Shown here in pieces: positions 43,357 to 58,019 of a DNA stretch of 64,000 nucleotides. The position numbers were made by a program, and so were the translations under genes. The stretch comes from Amorphochlora amoebiformis. Its lineage: Eukaryota > Cercozoa > Chlorarachniophyceae. Each line of letters begins with the position of its first letter. The first letter of the stretch is position 1. Below the pieces are notes generated by a model. It saw only the letters and a program-made list of their open reading frames with translations, searched no databases and was not told the DNA's origin. The stretch covers positions 310,001 through 374,000 of the forward strand of contig BAAHQB010000182.1 of assembly GCA_054601695.1 (NCBI GenBank), written 5' to 3'.

Positions 43357-43404
43357 ACATGGCACGCAATAAACAAACATTATTCTCCTCGAAACTAGTA
43401 TGTA

Positions 43405-43442
<38 letters not shown>

Positions 43443-43798
43443 CATGTCCGTAGATATTTGTTTAATTGTGGATATAGACACATATACATGATGATGGTGC
43501 GCCTATATATATATATATATATATATATATCTATATATATATATCCATCTATCTATGCATATTATATATATATATATATATATATACATATATTTATATA
43601 TATATGCAATATGTATATAAGAATACGCATATAAACAAATACTATTTTAAAGAGATAAGCATAATATCGCTGATGTGTGTGTGTGTACTCAGTATACAAA
43701 TACCTTTCTTAGAGTCATGTTCCAGGGGATAAGATCAGATAGATCCTATATGCATATATGTATGAACATGTACATATGTACATATATATATATACATT

Positions 43799-43837
<39 letters not shown>

Positions 43838-43926
43838 TAAGGTATATATTGAAAGAAACAAGCCAAGATTGACCCCTATTATAGAAAACAAATCTGTCTC
43901 ATGTATATACATACACATATACGTAT

Positions 43927-43970
<44 letters not shown>

Positions 43971-44156
43971 AATATAGTATATACACATGGAGATATGTAT
44001 ATATATTTATATATATATATATATATATGTATGATGTCTATCTTCTATCTATGTATGCCTATGGATGTGTACTATGTAACACACACACATATATATATGT
44101 ATAAAATATGTCTATATAATACATATATATATACGAACATATTTAACACTATATGT

Positions 44157-44189
<33 letters not shown>

Positions 44190-44374
44190 CTATATATATA
44201 TTTATTTATTTATATACCTACATACACACATAGATATTGATATATATATACATATATATACATATATATATGTATATATACAGGAACCTGATGGTGAGCT
44301 AGTTTACCGTCAATGAATTTACAAGTCCTTCTTTCGACAGCACTAATACAAAAGCGGATATAATATATATATAT

Positions 44375-44409
<35 letters not shown>

Positions 44410-45717
44410 ATATTTATGCAAGCCTAAGGGTCAGCTTTAGGGTTAGATTTGGGTTCGACTTAGCCTTAGCTTTAAGTTTCGTTTTTTAGTGTTAGGGTCC
44501 GGATAAAGTAGCATAAGCGTTACGGCTAAGAGACTTAGCGTTAGGGTTAATGTAAGAATTTACATTAAAATCAGCATTAGCATTAGGGTTACAGTTAGGA
44601 TAAGAGCTTTTTTTTTTTTTTTTCTTGTAATATCAGCTTAGCATTAGCATTATTAGTGTTAGGGTTAGCGGTAGGGTTCGAGGTTGCCTCGCTACATAGA
44701 AGACATTGTTGTCGGATACTGCGAGACCCTCTGGGCACAGCACCTTGGGGGAGAAAAGCTGGGGGTTGTGTGTTTATAGATATGTATGTATGTATAATTT
44801 ATGGGAACTTGTTGCATATGTTTGAATGGGGATATGTGTACATTGTTTGTATATATGTATATGTAGAATGTGTATGAACATTTGCATATATATATACATA
44901 TACACATACATGTGTGTAATATATCCCTGTAGATAAATACTCACATGTATGTAGATACGTGTGTATATTTCTGCGTACCTATATAGAAGGAAGGAAAGAG
45001 AAGAAAAAGAGAGACAATAGAAGAGAGAGAGGCTGACAGTGAGAGAGAGAGAGAGAAACAGAAAGAGAGAGGAGAGCTAAGAATGCAGCAAAAAGAGACA
45101 GACACATGAGCGAGAGGGAGAGAGAAAAGAGGGAATAAGAGAGAGAGAGAGAAATCAAGAATGCGAGAAAAGACCAAGGCGAAAGAGAGTAGGAGATCAA
45201 GGATGAGAACGAGAGATCGATCGAAGACAAGACACTGAAGACAGAAATTAAGAGAGAGAAAGAGAGAGATTAAGAGAGAGATTGAGAGAGAGAAAGAGAG
45301 AGATTAAGGGAGAGAAAGAGAGAGGTTAAGAGAGAGATTAAGACAGAGAAAGAGAGAGATTAAGAGAGAGATTAAGACAGAGAAAGAGAGAGATTAAGAG
45401 AGAGAAAGAGAGAGATTAAGAGAGAGAAAGAGGAAGATTAAGAGCGAGAAAGAGAGAGAGGGAAGAGATGAAAGGAGAGAAAGAGAGGGCAAGGGGGGAA
45501 GGGGAGAGAAATGATGTGGAGATTTTCGAGGTGATGGAACCGTTCTGCGGTATGTAAAGGCTTGCTTTTTCAGACTCCATACCATATGAATGACGCCGCA
45601 TACATTGTACTGTATGTTGTGGATATTTATTGATATGTATTTAAAAATACATCTAAGATATATATATATATATATATTATATGCATGTATGTAAAAATAC
45701 ATGTATACGGATATATT

Positions 45718-45754
<37 letters not shown>

Positions 45755-46552
45755 TACTTATAATGCATATGTGCATAATATATGTATATTGTGTATATAT
45801 ATTATACATTGTATATATATATATATATATATTGTATATATACATATATATGTAGTATTATACATAAAGAGATATCTCTATATGTCTATATATATATATA
45901 TATATTTACATAGACACACACACACATATATATACATACACATAGGTAGGCTTGCTCTTCTTTACTCCCGCGCTTTACTAAATAATAAATCTAAATCTAC
46001 AGAGATAGTACGAAAGTACAGACCGAACGAGGGGAAGGGAGAGGGGGGGGGGGGGTCTGAGAACCTGGCTGATGTACAGGTTGATGCCATGTTGGGCGAC
46101 GCAGGTGGGCCAAGGGAACATAAACTCGCGACGTTTTCTAGTTCCTACGGCTTTACGCCTGTGTGTATATAAATACACGTGTGTGTGTATAAGATGTGTG
46201 TAGATTTGTGTGTGTAGAGATCTGGTTAGAGACATCTGATTACGTAATGTGTGATAGTGAATTGTATGCATATCAATATATATATGTATATATATATGTG
46301 TATATTTATATTTTATGTGTTTACTTTTATCCACATTTTATACTTATGTTGTATCAATATATTGATGATACATATGAAGACATACATGACAAAAAATAGA
46401 TATATTTATATGTATCTATATTATATTGAATATGACCTATATACACACACAAAATATAAATATATTTATTTATATTACATACATATAATATATGTACATA
46501 TATATAAATATAAATATAAATATATATATATACATATATATGTATATATATT

Positions 46553-46592
<40 letters not shown>

Positions 46593-46641
46593 CATAACCG
46601 ACCTTCTAGGCTTATCAGGCTTGAACTTGCATCTATAACAT

Positions 46642-46696
<55 letters not shown>

Positions 46697-46722
46697 GCAT
46701 ATATACATGCATACACACATGT

Positions 46723-46774
<52 letters not shown>

Positions 46775-46822
46775 ATATGCCTGTAATATGTATGAATATT
46801 TATATACATACTAACATATATG

Positions 46823-46869
<47 letters not shown>

Positions 46870-46997
46870 GTTCCATACATACATATACAAAAACACATAT
46901 ACATATACAAATACAATATATAGGTATACAATATAAATACATATATATATATATAATATATCTATATATACAAATGTATGTAACATATATGTGTATA

Positions 46998-47031
<34 letters not shown>

Positions 47032-47317
47032 TATATATACATACATATAAGTAAATTCTAAGCGATCCAGTTCGTGTTTGGAGACCAATATTACACACAT
47101 ATATATGAAATATGTGAGAATATATTTGACACATTACATTTAATACACATATATATATTTACATATTAATTACATTATCCGGGCGGTGGTAGGCGACAAG
47201 ACAACCATTTCATTGGCTTCCGATAGCGTCAATATATGAAGTAAAGGCCAGACCTATACATATGATATATATATATATATGTATACATATATATAGTTAC
47301 ATATATATATATATATA

Positions 47318-47361
<44 letters not shown>

Positions 47362-47384
47362 GCTATGTGTATACGTTTACATTC

Positions 47385-47416
<32 letters not shown>

Positions 47417-47417
47417 G

Positions 47418-47453
<36 letters not shown>

Positions 47454-48259
47454 GTAGATATGTTTCCATGCACATAAAACACATCAAAGACAAATTTAGG
47501 ACTAGGAGTGGGATTAGGATTAGGGTCGGGATTGCGATTGAAGTTAGAGAAAGGAATGCTAGGGTTGCGTAGGGTTAGAATTAACGATAGGGTGAGGGGT
47601 TTAGGAGCCAATTGTTAGTGACTGGTACCCTTTTCCTCGCGATCTCTCGGCATACCCTACATTACGAATCGGGTTAGGATCAGAAAATTCAGCATGTCTT
47701 AAACCTAGGGCCATTGACTCCGCCACTTAGTGGGGCTGATATGCTGGGAGCGACCTCAAGGGATGTTTTGGTTTTGTTGAGTGAGAGGGGATGCGTGTGT
47801 TAGCTGGGTGGGCGGGTGTGTTAAGGTAAGGGTTAAGAAATCGTCTTTGCTCTCTCTTTGTGTCTCTCTCTGTCCCTCGCTCTCTTTACTCTTCCTCTCA
47901 TTCTAACGGAATATTAACAGGAGGATCATACGTACAACTGAATTGTCTCTTTCAGTAGGCTTAGGCTTAGGATTAGCGTTATAATTGGGCTTAGAGTTTA
48001 AATACGTTGGATTTTAGGGTCAGGGTTACGATTAGAGTAGTGATTACCATTAGGGTTAGGGTTAGGGTTAGGGTTAGGGCTAGGGTTAGGGTTAGGGTTA
48101 GGCTACCTCTCCCATCGCTTACACACGTAGCGTAAGCCCGCGAGGCCATCCCAACGGGTCAAAAACCTTGTGGATATATTTTATGTATCTAGGTATATTA
48201 TATATACACATGTCTACATAAATGTGTTCTTATATTAGATACGTAGAAATAGTATTTTA

Positions 48260-48290
<31 letters not shown>

Positions 48291-48298
48291 ATATATAA

Positions 48299-48340
<42 letters not shown>

Positions 48341-48410
48341 CATATATAAATATATTCACGCACATTTTGTATATATGTATACGCACGTTTATCCATATAT
48401 GTATGTATGA

Positions 48411-48474
<64 letters not shown>

Positions 48475-49013
48475 GCTAAGATACACTTCCTTTTATATTA
48501 AACCTTTTGGTGGAGATGAAGAGAGTGGACATTAAGAGAGAGGAACGTACATATGTATGTGCATTTTATTAATATGTATTACACATATAATTTACATTTA
48601 CTATTAACCCTAACCCTACATCCCCTGATGCAAACTCATAACTCTTTTCTCTTACTGGAGAGATACGGCGAGAGATGGTTAGGATAAATTATTCAACATG
48701 GCTTAACCCCAGTGCCATTAGGGTTAGATTTAGGGTTAATGTTGTGAAGTGGAACTGGGGAGCCGGAGAAAGAACGGAGAGAATGGGAGACGAAGAGACG
48801 GAAAGTAAGGACATTTAGAGGCAGGAAGGATATGTGTAGTGGGATTAGGTTTAGGGCTATGGGTGTTGCCTTAAGCAATTGGAGAGGAGTGTATTGGCGA
48901 GGGCTGATATGTGCGCCGGAGTTGGGCGACATTTTTCAGAAGTTCTTTGAGATTTGGTCGGCTTCGTGTGTAGGGGAAGGGGGGGCCGCTTGCGGCTGGA
49001 CTGGTGTTGCAGT

Positions 49014-49075
<62 letters not shown>

Positions 49076-49752
49076 ATATCTTATTAAACAATACACAGTA
49101 CACACAAATATAAAATATACGTGACATATTGACAACGAAACAAAAACTCTGAAAAGATTCACAACCTCTCTCTTTCCCTTATCCTTCTCCATACGCGCCC
49201 TAACAATACACAACACGTTTCAATTTCCTGCCCCCCACCCCCCTTTCCGAAATGAACCAACTCAATTACAGCCTGCCATCGACCCATCCCTAAACAAAGC
49301 GGAGAAATATTTAAGTGAATCCGCACAGGAGGGCCTTTCTTTGGATTATTTTCAGATGTATCAACACGCGCTGTGGTCAGATTATCTGAAAGGATTAAGT
49401 GATATTCGATGTTTGGCTTCATGGAGGGAAGGTGCTTTCTCCACCCTACGTCCTTGGGTACCACGTCCTTGGGTATCCTTCCTTCCGGTCGACTAGAATG
49501 GAGCGCGGGCTACGCGGCTGAATAGCTTTCCTAGGAGCACTGCAAGGTCTGAGATTGAAGGATTAATACCTTAAACACTCCTGGAATGGTGGGCTGGCCG
49601 GCTGTGGCCCGGGGGCCTGGGGCCCTGGGTGGCCTGGCCGCCTGGGCCGGCCGGCTGCCTGCTAGATTCTGAGGAGGTTTCCTTGTTTGCTGGTGTTGAC
49701 ACCTTTCTAAATTCGGACGTATCTATGATGACTTGCAGTGGTTTAGGTTGAC
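37969..49752 (-). CDS. NHL/six-bladed beta-propeller-like protein, 5' end unresolved
   Basis: Exons, 5' to 3': 49752-49703, 49434-49258, 47253-47174, 46632-46603, 46137-46065, 44758-44696, 43745-43704, 43279-43198, 42799-42759, 42670-42629, 42243-42213, 41960-41935, 41832-41769, 40692-40631, 40150-40074, 39668-39566, 39113-39044, 38637-38600, 38019-37969 (TAA). Phases agree at all junctions as chosen, giving about 400 codons. Propeller-like signatures recur: [49 protein letters not shown] and [10 protein letters not shown], each a GxAxxxxxxxxYV strand pair as in NHL or SGL-type blades. Function is not predictable. The first exons are missing, and 42670-42629 and 41960-41935 are the weakest internal ones. 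Region 48830-49010 inside it has open frames on both strands that I could not place. Confidence 0.65.
40735..41700 (+). repeat. TTAGGG-like block with two dispersed-element copies, intronic
   Basis: Highly degenerate TTAGGG repeats fill the intron between exons 41832-41769 and 40692-40631. Element copies lie at about 40754-40815 and 41150-41240, the latter nearly complete. The C-rich strand is sense for the minus-strand gene. Confidence 0.85.
43352..43412 (-). repeat. Exon 5'-end fragment of propeller exon FRGEES
   Basis: The first 45 or so bases of exon 43279-43198 with its CTAG acceptor recur once upstream on the minus strand, with two changes, separated by (TA)n. Confidence 0.85.
44400..44695 (+). 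repeat. Degenerate TTAGGG-like block, intronic
   Basis: Degraded repeats (GTTAGGG, CATTAGGG, TTAGCGTT) with a 17-base poly-T interruption, adjoining the donor of the [11 protein letters not shown] exon. Confidence 0.75.
44990..45510 (+). repeat. GA-rich tract, intronic
   Basis: About 500 bp of GAGAGA with AGATTAAGAGAGAG units, pyrimidine-rich on the sense strand of the propeller gene. A piece of more ordinary sequence follows at 45525-45615. It could contain another exon (reading KASLYIPQN) but gives no phase-consistent junction. Confidence 0.85.
47490..48120 (+). repeat. Degenerate TTAGGG-like block with dispersed-element copy at about 47670-47770
   Basis: Lies in the intron between exons 49434-49258 and 47253-47174. 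The element copy is diverged. Clean TTAGGG repeats reappear at 48052-48105. A further decayed element copy sits at about 48680-48722. Confidence 0.8.
49585..49668. other. GC-rich island of GGCC/CCGG words
   Basis: About 85 bp made of GGCCGG, GGGCCTGG and CCGGCC words, the most GC-rich stretch of the window. It lies within the intron after exon 49752-49703 and is strongly self-complementary. Confidence 0.7.
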
Positions 49753-50238
49753 CTATTATATTCATGTCACATGTGTACATATCTACTTATCTGTACATAT
49801 ACATATACATATACATACATATATATATACATGTATTTATATGTATGTGTGTATATATATGCATACACACATGTGTATACACTAGTAATGTGTGTATCTA
49901 TTACATCAATGCATGAATATTTATATCATTGTGCTTTATATACTATGTATAAACATCTCGGGCTCCTCATATTTCATGAACCATCTAGATTTCCATTCTG
50001 ATGTTTATGTGTAAGTATATATTTTTATATAAATAAAATACAGAAGCAAGAACAATTAAAATTGAATTTTATTCTTAAATTATCATGACATTATTGACCA
50101 ATGCGTAGAATAAATCTAATCGGGACTTGAAAACGACTAATACTAACTAGACTAAGCTGACATACCGCCTTGCGCACTAATCTAATTCTCGCCTAATCAT
50201 TGTATATGCTGGACATCATGGCAAAGAAGTTCACAATA
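49753..50238. other. Intergenic or 5' region of propeller gene
   Basis: Low-complexity TA/TG up to about 49960, then 240 bp of ordinary sequence ending at the stop codon of the next minus-strand gene. A possible minus-strand piece reading FMKYEEPE at about 49965-49995 could be a first exon, but its phase does not fit. Confidence 0.4.
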
Positions 50239-50438
50239 TCATGAAAACATTCGCCCAATAGTCATCAAGGCAAACGTGGCCAAAGCACCCACAACACCCG
50301 AGTTATACGCACCGCGCAGAACGCTCGACACAGGATTGGCCTATTATATATGAGCGAATCCATGAAATACGTATGCATATATGTATATATATATTATATA
50401 TATATATATGTATGGGTGTGTGCGTGTCTAGTATGAAA

Positions 50439-50484
<46 letters not shown>

Positions 50485-51445
50485 TTATATTAGTATATTT
50501 TTATATATATGTAATACATATATAAATATTTAATATATACACACCAACGCAATCGTCGCCGCGGCGGACTGTAGTCGAATGGCCCCATCGCTCGCCAGTT
50601 CAGAAATATCCCTCATCACCCCCGTTGGACTCACCGACGGAAAACCCACATCCCTTCGCATCTTCACGTCTACGTCTGCTAGATTCGGCAACTTCGACTC
50701 GACGACTGACGACAGACCCTTGCCTATTGTGGACCGGACTATTGACCCGGCCCCCGCAGCCGAGACTACGGCCGCAGCTGCTGTCGCGCAACCAGCTGTG
50801 ACTTGGAGGTCGAACGACTTTTGGGCCGATTTTACGGTTTTTGTCTCTCGATGAAAGGCTTTGGCTGTGAGGGCGAGTTCTGAGTTGATCGAGTCATAGT
50901 TGTTGATTTCCTTGGCGTGGATCCCTTTGGTGTCTATGAGTTGTTTGATGGAGTGACGTAGCTGTTTGTAAAGATATATATTAATACACACATACAAGTA
51001 TAATGTATATAGATATGTATATATATATACATATATACATATACGTAATATTTAACCTTTTGGACACGAAGATCCATAGTTTGAAGCTTGAGTAAACAAA
51101 GGAGTTTCGTTTTCGTGCCAATCCTGTAGACATATATATATATATATATACACATATATATTGATATAAATGTAAGTATACATATGTATATAAATATATG
51201 TATTTGTAGATATATACATATATATCTAAACATGTATGATACTTTGCTCCCTCGATTGATATCTTCCACGGCGCAGGAGCATTCGAGGCGAGGTTTTTGC
51301 TCAAATTATAAGTGTTTCCGACATATTTTCCGTCGAGCAACTCCTGAAGAGAACTTACTTGTAGCTTTCCTAAAATATTTTTCCTGGTGGGCGTAAGGAT
51401 GCGCATTATCCCTTTCTTACACTTGCAGAGTACGAGGTCCAAGGG
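50239..51445 (-). CDS. Uncharacterised helical protein with hydrophobic C-terminus
   Basis: Exons, 5' to 3': 51445-51243 (start unresolved), 51123-51057, 50961-50545, 50340-50239 (TGA). They join in phase 2, 0, 0. The 417-base exon is the longest in the window. Its product has a charged coiled-coil-like start (LRHSIKQLIDTKGIHAKEIN), then an alanine/glycine hydrophobic stretch (ATAAAAVVSAAGAGSIV). The last exon ends in a likely membrane helix (SGVVGALATFALMTIGRMF). The start may be ATG 51409, or the gene may be spliced to an upstream exon starting at ATG 51720 (MPEAPANVRAQ) through 51608-51586. That alternative overlaps the neighbouring gene in another frame, so only one can be right. No family recognised. 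The gene is unusually poor in TA repeat. Confidence 0.6.
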
Positions 51446-51542
51446 CTAAGAAGTTAAGAGGTGAAGTTAAAGGAAAACAGCTGATTAGCGATAAAACAAC
51501 TGCTCAAGCGCACCGAAGTGATATCGATATCTTCAAGGTTGA

Positions 51543-52456
51543 TCATAAATATAATGGTCCACTTGATTTGTTCCTTGCCTCGAACCTGATCGCAATACAT
51601 TTGTCTTTCTAAATATCTTCCAGCGTGGCAACTGTGCACAAACTCACCTCTCTTAGCTCTGATTTTCCCCCAGTCACTGTCCGCATCCTGCGCCCGAACA
51701 TTTGCTGGAGCTTCAGGCATATAGCCTTTCCCTAGTATTATTGGCGTAAACCGCTGTCATCTCAGAAATGAAAGGGAAAGGAAGAAAATACGATATGACG
51801 TGCTTCGAACCTTTCGTGATTTCTTCGACAGGCTGTCCGGGGTTTCTGACCCTTCGCGTAGTACAGCAAGTCTCACCATGACAAAAGTCGCCATAGTTTT
51901 CTGCGCTAGTTTATCAACCTTTCGCCCGTAAACAATTCTATGTATGAGATCGACAATGTGTTTTGCCCGGGGTGGGGGCCTTTTACCTGTTGCCGGGGCG
52001 TAAATTTCTGTTTTTTCTCGGGCGGCAACACAAATTTTTTTTGTTTACTCTCGGACTTACAACCCTCTATTCCTTTCTTCCTCGGTATGGAGGAAAGCGT
52101 TCGAATTCAGCACCACCACGACCATCAACCCCACTCGTCATGTCGGTCCTGACCCAGACGGATTTGTGGTGAGAGAGCGCAATTGTGGTGCGTTTAAGGT
52201 AAGTTGTCTTTTCGACCTTTAAGCATTATCAACTAAAGAATTGTTTAGACCTTTAGTGAATATAACGAACCCGCTAATATTAATCACACGGTAATATTGG
52301 CAGATGTCCCACCGATGTCCCATGACTCAAACCCACATCAACCAGCGGGGACAACCTGGACCAAACCAGCAGGTGTGGAAGGCAAACTCAAAGGTATTCT
52401 CGCTTAAGTCGACACGGAAGGCACGCTTAGTATCCATATCAATCAGAACAATGAAA
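51543..52456 (-). CDS. Uncharacterised protein, 5' part unclear
   Basis: Terminal exons on the minus strand: 52007-51811, 51731-51648 and 51608-51543 (TGA). They join in phase 0 and read AKHIVDLIHRIVYGRKVDKL, FVMVRLAVLREGSETPDSL, CLKLQQMFGRRMR and KDKCIAIRFEARNKSSGPL. Upstream, frames reading TTIALSHHKSVWVRTDM (about 52215-52120) and VLIDMDTKRAFRVDLSENTF (52456-52333) can be joined with matching phase. A further piece reading [15 protein letters not shown] lies at 52550-52475 but is separated by an in-frame TAA at 52476-52474. No family recognised. The plus strand also has long open frames here, so the strand is favoured, not proven. Confidence 0.45.
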
Positions 52457-52739
52457 CTTTTTGATCGAAATGATTATTTTTGTTGCGAATCAAGTATGAC
52501 CGGGGCCACGCAACTTCCGATGGCACGCTCGATCGCGACTTTCACTGCTTTCTTCCTCCTCTCGCGACCCGAAACAACGAGTGCCGTCCAGGTTCTCCTT
52601 GTTGAAGAGAGACAGCGCAAGAAAGTGATAAATTTGAGCCCTGTTTCCAGTCAAGGTATTGCGAGGACGAAGGAGAGTGCGGATACAAGGACAACGGATT
52701 GGGGCGTGAGGCACCGATATGGACACTGACGGAGGCGAA

Positions 52740-52910
52740 CAAGTGCTGGGTATATAATTTAGGGAGGTTCGGGCTATATATATATGTACTTGTGTAGGAA
52801 TGAAAGGGGAGGATACGTGTCAGAGTCACACACAGATGTGAATGCAAATTTGCATACATATATCCCATATCCACACATACCATACAACGTACGTACATAT
52901 ATATATATAT

Positions 52911-52942
<32 letters not shown>

Positions 52943-52988
52943 GTGTATATATACATGCATGTATATATATATATGTATTTATACATGC

Positions 52989-53044
<56 letters not shown>

Positions 53045-53110
53045 GTACGATCATAATCGGATATATATTACATACAATATATACATACACATATATTTAT
53101 TTATATAATG

Positions 53111-53157
<47 letters not shown>

Positions 53158-53253
53158 TTAGATGTAATCTATACACGTAAATTTTCATATTAGGCATATA
53201 TTAGTACATAGATGTATACAATAATGCATATACACGCACACATACACACATAT

Positions 53254-53350
<97 letters not shown>

Positions 53351-53448
53351 TCACATAAATATACATATACACGTACACACACAAGTATATAAATAAATAT
53401 ATATATATATATATATAAAATATATATATATATATATATATACATAAC

Positions 53449-53510
<62 letters not shown>

Positions 53511-53516
53511 ATATAT

Positions 53517-53585
<69 letters not shown>

Positions 53586-53688
53586 GTAAGTATTTTCACG
53601 TTTATGCACATACATATTTTTATCATGGTATATATACGCGAACACGCATGGACACACACGCATTATATGTGTATCTTTTTTGAGTTAC

Positions 53689-53728
<40 letters not shown>

Positions 53729-54319
53729 GTATGTATTGAACATGTGTAATAAAGATATCTTCGTTTTACTTAAAGACACACCCATACGTAAAAACACATA
53801 AAAAGTTCACACTCACATATCAATTTAAAACACCTTAGATCGACATAAGACATCTAACTAGAGTACAGCATCCACAGCAATACCAGGTAAGCTTAAACCC
53901 CAGCTATGGAGGAGCTACTTGGGCAAAATTGCTTTAAAATAGCCAGGATTCTGTTAGGGGGGTTATGCTAGAGCTTCAACTTAAGTTCAAATTTTCCCCT
54001 CTACTCTCCTCTCCTCTCGGCTCTTTCTCACTGAACCCCCCTCCCTCCCTTACCTTCTTTTACTGTTCTCTGAGCCGTGAAACAATCGAATTCTGAGCCA
54101 TATTGTACCTCTAGGCCCTGAAGAATGGGGTACCTTTATATCCGGGAGCACCGGTATTAGCATATGATATGTGTGCAAATATGTGTTAAGGTTGTATGTA
54201 TGTATTTAATATGTATGTATGTATGCAATCGGAGTGCACATAATATATACATATATATATGTATATATATATTATATATTATATATATATATATATGTAT
54301 ATAAATATGTATATAATTA

Positions 54320-54354
<35 letters not shown>

Positions 54355-54540
54355 ATCTACATAGATATAAAATATATTATTAAATGTACACATATATTTA
54401 TATATTTGTATATGTGTACATATAAAATAATTTTGTACATACATGTACAGTATATATGCATATAGTTTTACATTGCATATGCCTATACATTATATATACA
54501 TGTACATTTGATATACATAGATGTGAAATATACATTTTAA

Positions 54541-54598
<58 letters not shown>

Positions 54599-54811
54599 AT
54601 GTATGTAAACAAGTACACATAAATATAATTCTGTGCGTATACAGTATAGATGTATACATATATTTATATAAATATATATATATATATATATATGTTTTCT
54701 ATGTAACATACAATGAAAAGATATGGCTCGAAAGACATAAAAACATTTTCTACACAGTAAATATATATATATATATATAGATATATATATATATATGTAT
54801 ACTAATAGAAG

Positions 54812-54860
<49 letters not shown>
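52740..54860. other. (TA)n microsatellite with one unassigned island
   Basis: Mostly TA/TG microsatellite. An island at 53800-54165 contains a consensus donor CAG/GTAAGC at 53885-53890 on the plus strand, which could end an upstream exon of the next gene. On the minus strand it has an ATG-initiated frame (54163-54054, MLIPVLPDIK) with a consensus GTAAGG donor. I cannot decide between them. Confidence 0.4.
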
Positions 54861-54861
<1 letters not shown>

Positions 54862-54989
54862 ATCTCCAACCCCAAGAAATCTCAGACATCTTTCATCTCT
54901 CAGACAACAACTTACCCCCGTGGGTTACATGTATATATATATATATATATTTGTTTATATATATATATATATATAAATATATATGTATT

Positions 54990-55020
<31 letters not shown>

Positions 55021-55444
55021 TTTATATTTATAAATGTCTACATATGTAAATACATATATATATATATATATATGCATGTATATTATATTTTGTTGATACA
55101 TATATATATATATATGTACATATATATATAATATTTAAATATATTAACATATACACATATATATATATATAATATATATATATGTATATGTATATGTATG
55201 TATTTACATAAACTTTGTACCTTCGCCAACAAGCTACCCCCTGAGGTCTAGCTCGATTTGTTTTCCTCTCACTCTCAGGAGGCTGTCGAATGGGGGAATA
55301 CCGGTGCTTAGGGCGGATACTGAAGAGAATCAGGGTTGAGTGTATTATATGTAAACATATATGTATATATATATATAGATATATGTATATATATTATACA
55401 CACATATCTACATATATACATATACTATATATAAATACATATGC

Positions 55445-55485
<41 letters not shown>

Positions 55486-55738
55486 AGTGTATATCTACAT
55501 CGTAAAGAGCCAATTTTGAATGATATATATTTTCTAATATGTCCTAATGCATACACATACACATATACATATATATATATGTGTATATCCAAATATACAT
55601 ATACTTACATGTATATATTCTTTTCACTGATTTTGTTATTGCAATGTATCACATGTACACACAAACACACACGCACACATGTATACATGCATATACACAT
55701 ATATTTACTTTATATGCATTAAATCTTTCAGATATATT

Positions 55739-55778
<40 letters not shown>

Positions 55779-56403
55779 ATATTCATATATATGCCTAGCG
55801 ATCTAAATATATTTACATACGCGCACACAACATACATATATGTATACATATTTTTATATTTATATATATATATATATATGTATATATATACGTATATGTA
55901 TATATATCTTATAGGCATATATGTATGCGTTAGGTATACATGATTTGTATGTGGGTTGGCAGTCCTAAGCGGCTAGGATATATATATATATGTATATATA
56001 TACATATATATATATATATATTCACATTTATGTATTCCTAGGTTTTCTGATGTATATAGTGATGTGTGTGGCGGTACGGAGAAGCCAGGATTACACATAT
56101 GTACTACATATACATCCAGATATATAGATATATAGATAAATGTATTTAGGCTTTTCTGATATATATCGTGATGTGGGTTGGCAGCACGAAGCGGCCAGGA
56201 TATACACATGTGTATCTATATATAGATATATAGATATATAGATATATAGATATATAGATATATAGATATATAGATATATAGATATCTGCATTTAGGCTTT
56301 TCTGATATATATCGCGGTGTGGGTTGGCAGCACGAAGCGGCCAGGATGCTAAGCAATAGGATACCATTCGTTGTCAGAGGTAGAAATATTTACGTACATA
56401 TAC

Positions 56404-56483
<80 letters not shown>

Positions 56484-56541
56484 GTAAGTGTATATATGTG
56501 TATACATATTATAATTGTATTATGTACCTATATACATATAT

Positions 56542-56575
<34 letters not shown>

Positions 56576-56641
56576 CTATATATCTGTATATATTTGTTAT
56601 ATTTTGGATGCCAGATATGCTTGTATATACATATATATTAT

Positions 56642-56673
<32 letters not shown>

Positions 56674-56710
56674 ATATGTAATATGTACATATATAAATAT
56701 ATAACATTTA

Positions 56711-56781
<71 letters not shown>

Positions 56782-57041
56782 CGTACAGAGTATAAGATTT
56801 GTTGTCGGAAAGGTAATATACGTTGTGAGAGGTATACATATAATTGTAACATATACATATACATATATACTCATGTATATTATGCTTGTAGAAATCACTG
56901 TATACTATGTTTGTACAAATAAGTGTAAATTATATATAAATATATATATATATTATATATATATACAATACATATATATATATATATATTTTGTATATAT
57001 ATTATATTATATATACACATATATATATATGTATGTATATA

Positions 57042-57087
<46 letters not shown>

Positions 57088-57174
57088 TTATATATTGGAT
57101 ACTATCTGCGGTGAGAAATCTATTCATATATATGTGTATATATGTGTATGTATATATATATATATGTATATATG

Positions 57175-57216
<42 letters not shown>

Positions 57217-57310
57217 TTAGACTAAACCATGTAGAAGAGCTAAAAAAGGGTTTAAATCATATATATTCATATATATATATATATACATATGTATGTATAT
57301 ATATATACTT

Positions 57311-57369
<59 letters not shown>

Positions 57370-57423
57370 TTTACACCTTTACTAGCTCGTCTATTGATAT
57401 TAGTCCTTATTAGGTAATATATA

Positions 57424-57475
<52 letters not shown>

Positions 57476-57545
57476 GTATATATATTTGTATGTATCAAAG
57501 ATAGAAAACAGTTAACATGGGTATGCATGTACATATGTATGATAT

Positions 57546-57586
<41 letters not shown>

Positions 57587-57851
57587 TAATAGGACTAAGG
57601 GCTGTAGAAGAGTTATTAAAGGGTTTAAATCCAGAGAGGCTAAAGGTATATCTATAATTACTATATATATATATACATATATATTCATATATAAAAATAT
57701 GTAATACATATGTATTTGTGTATACATATATGTACATATTTTTATATACATATATATATATATATACATCTTGTATTATATATATGTATATTATATATAT
57801 ATATATATATGATACATATACATATGTTACAACACATCGTATGTATTTATA

Positions 57852-57884
<33 letters not shown>

Positions 57885-57942
57885 GTCTTATGTCAATTAC
57901 ATATGGGGGTAGGGTATTATATCAAATTATACATGTCGACTG

Positions 57943-58019
<77 letters not shown>

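Noticed and set aside
51366-51380. Fifteen-base GTAAGT...CAG string that looks like a tiny intron
   Set aside because: It has no in-frame stop and reads through as VSSLQ within a long exon; an intron of 15 bases is not needed.
54054-54163. Small minus-strand two-exon gene starting MLIPVLPDIK
   Set aside because: Splice sites are good, but the product would be about 51 residues with no relatives recognised, and the plus strand also has a consensus donor here. Left unassigned.
56296-56350. Minus-strand terminal exon reading [17 protein letters not shown]
   Set aside because: The plus-strand exon at the same place extends further, keeps phase with its neighbours, and its fragment copies obey the upstream-acceptor polarity.
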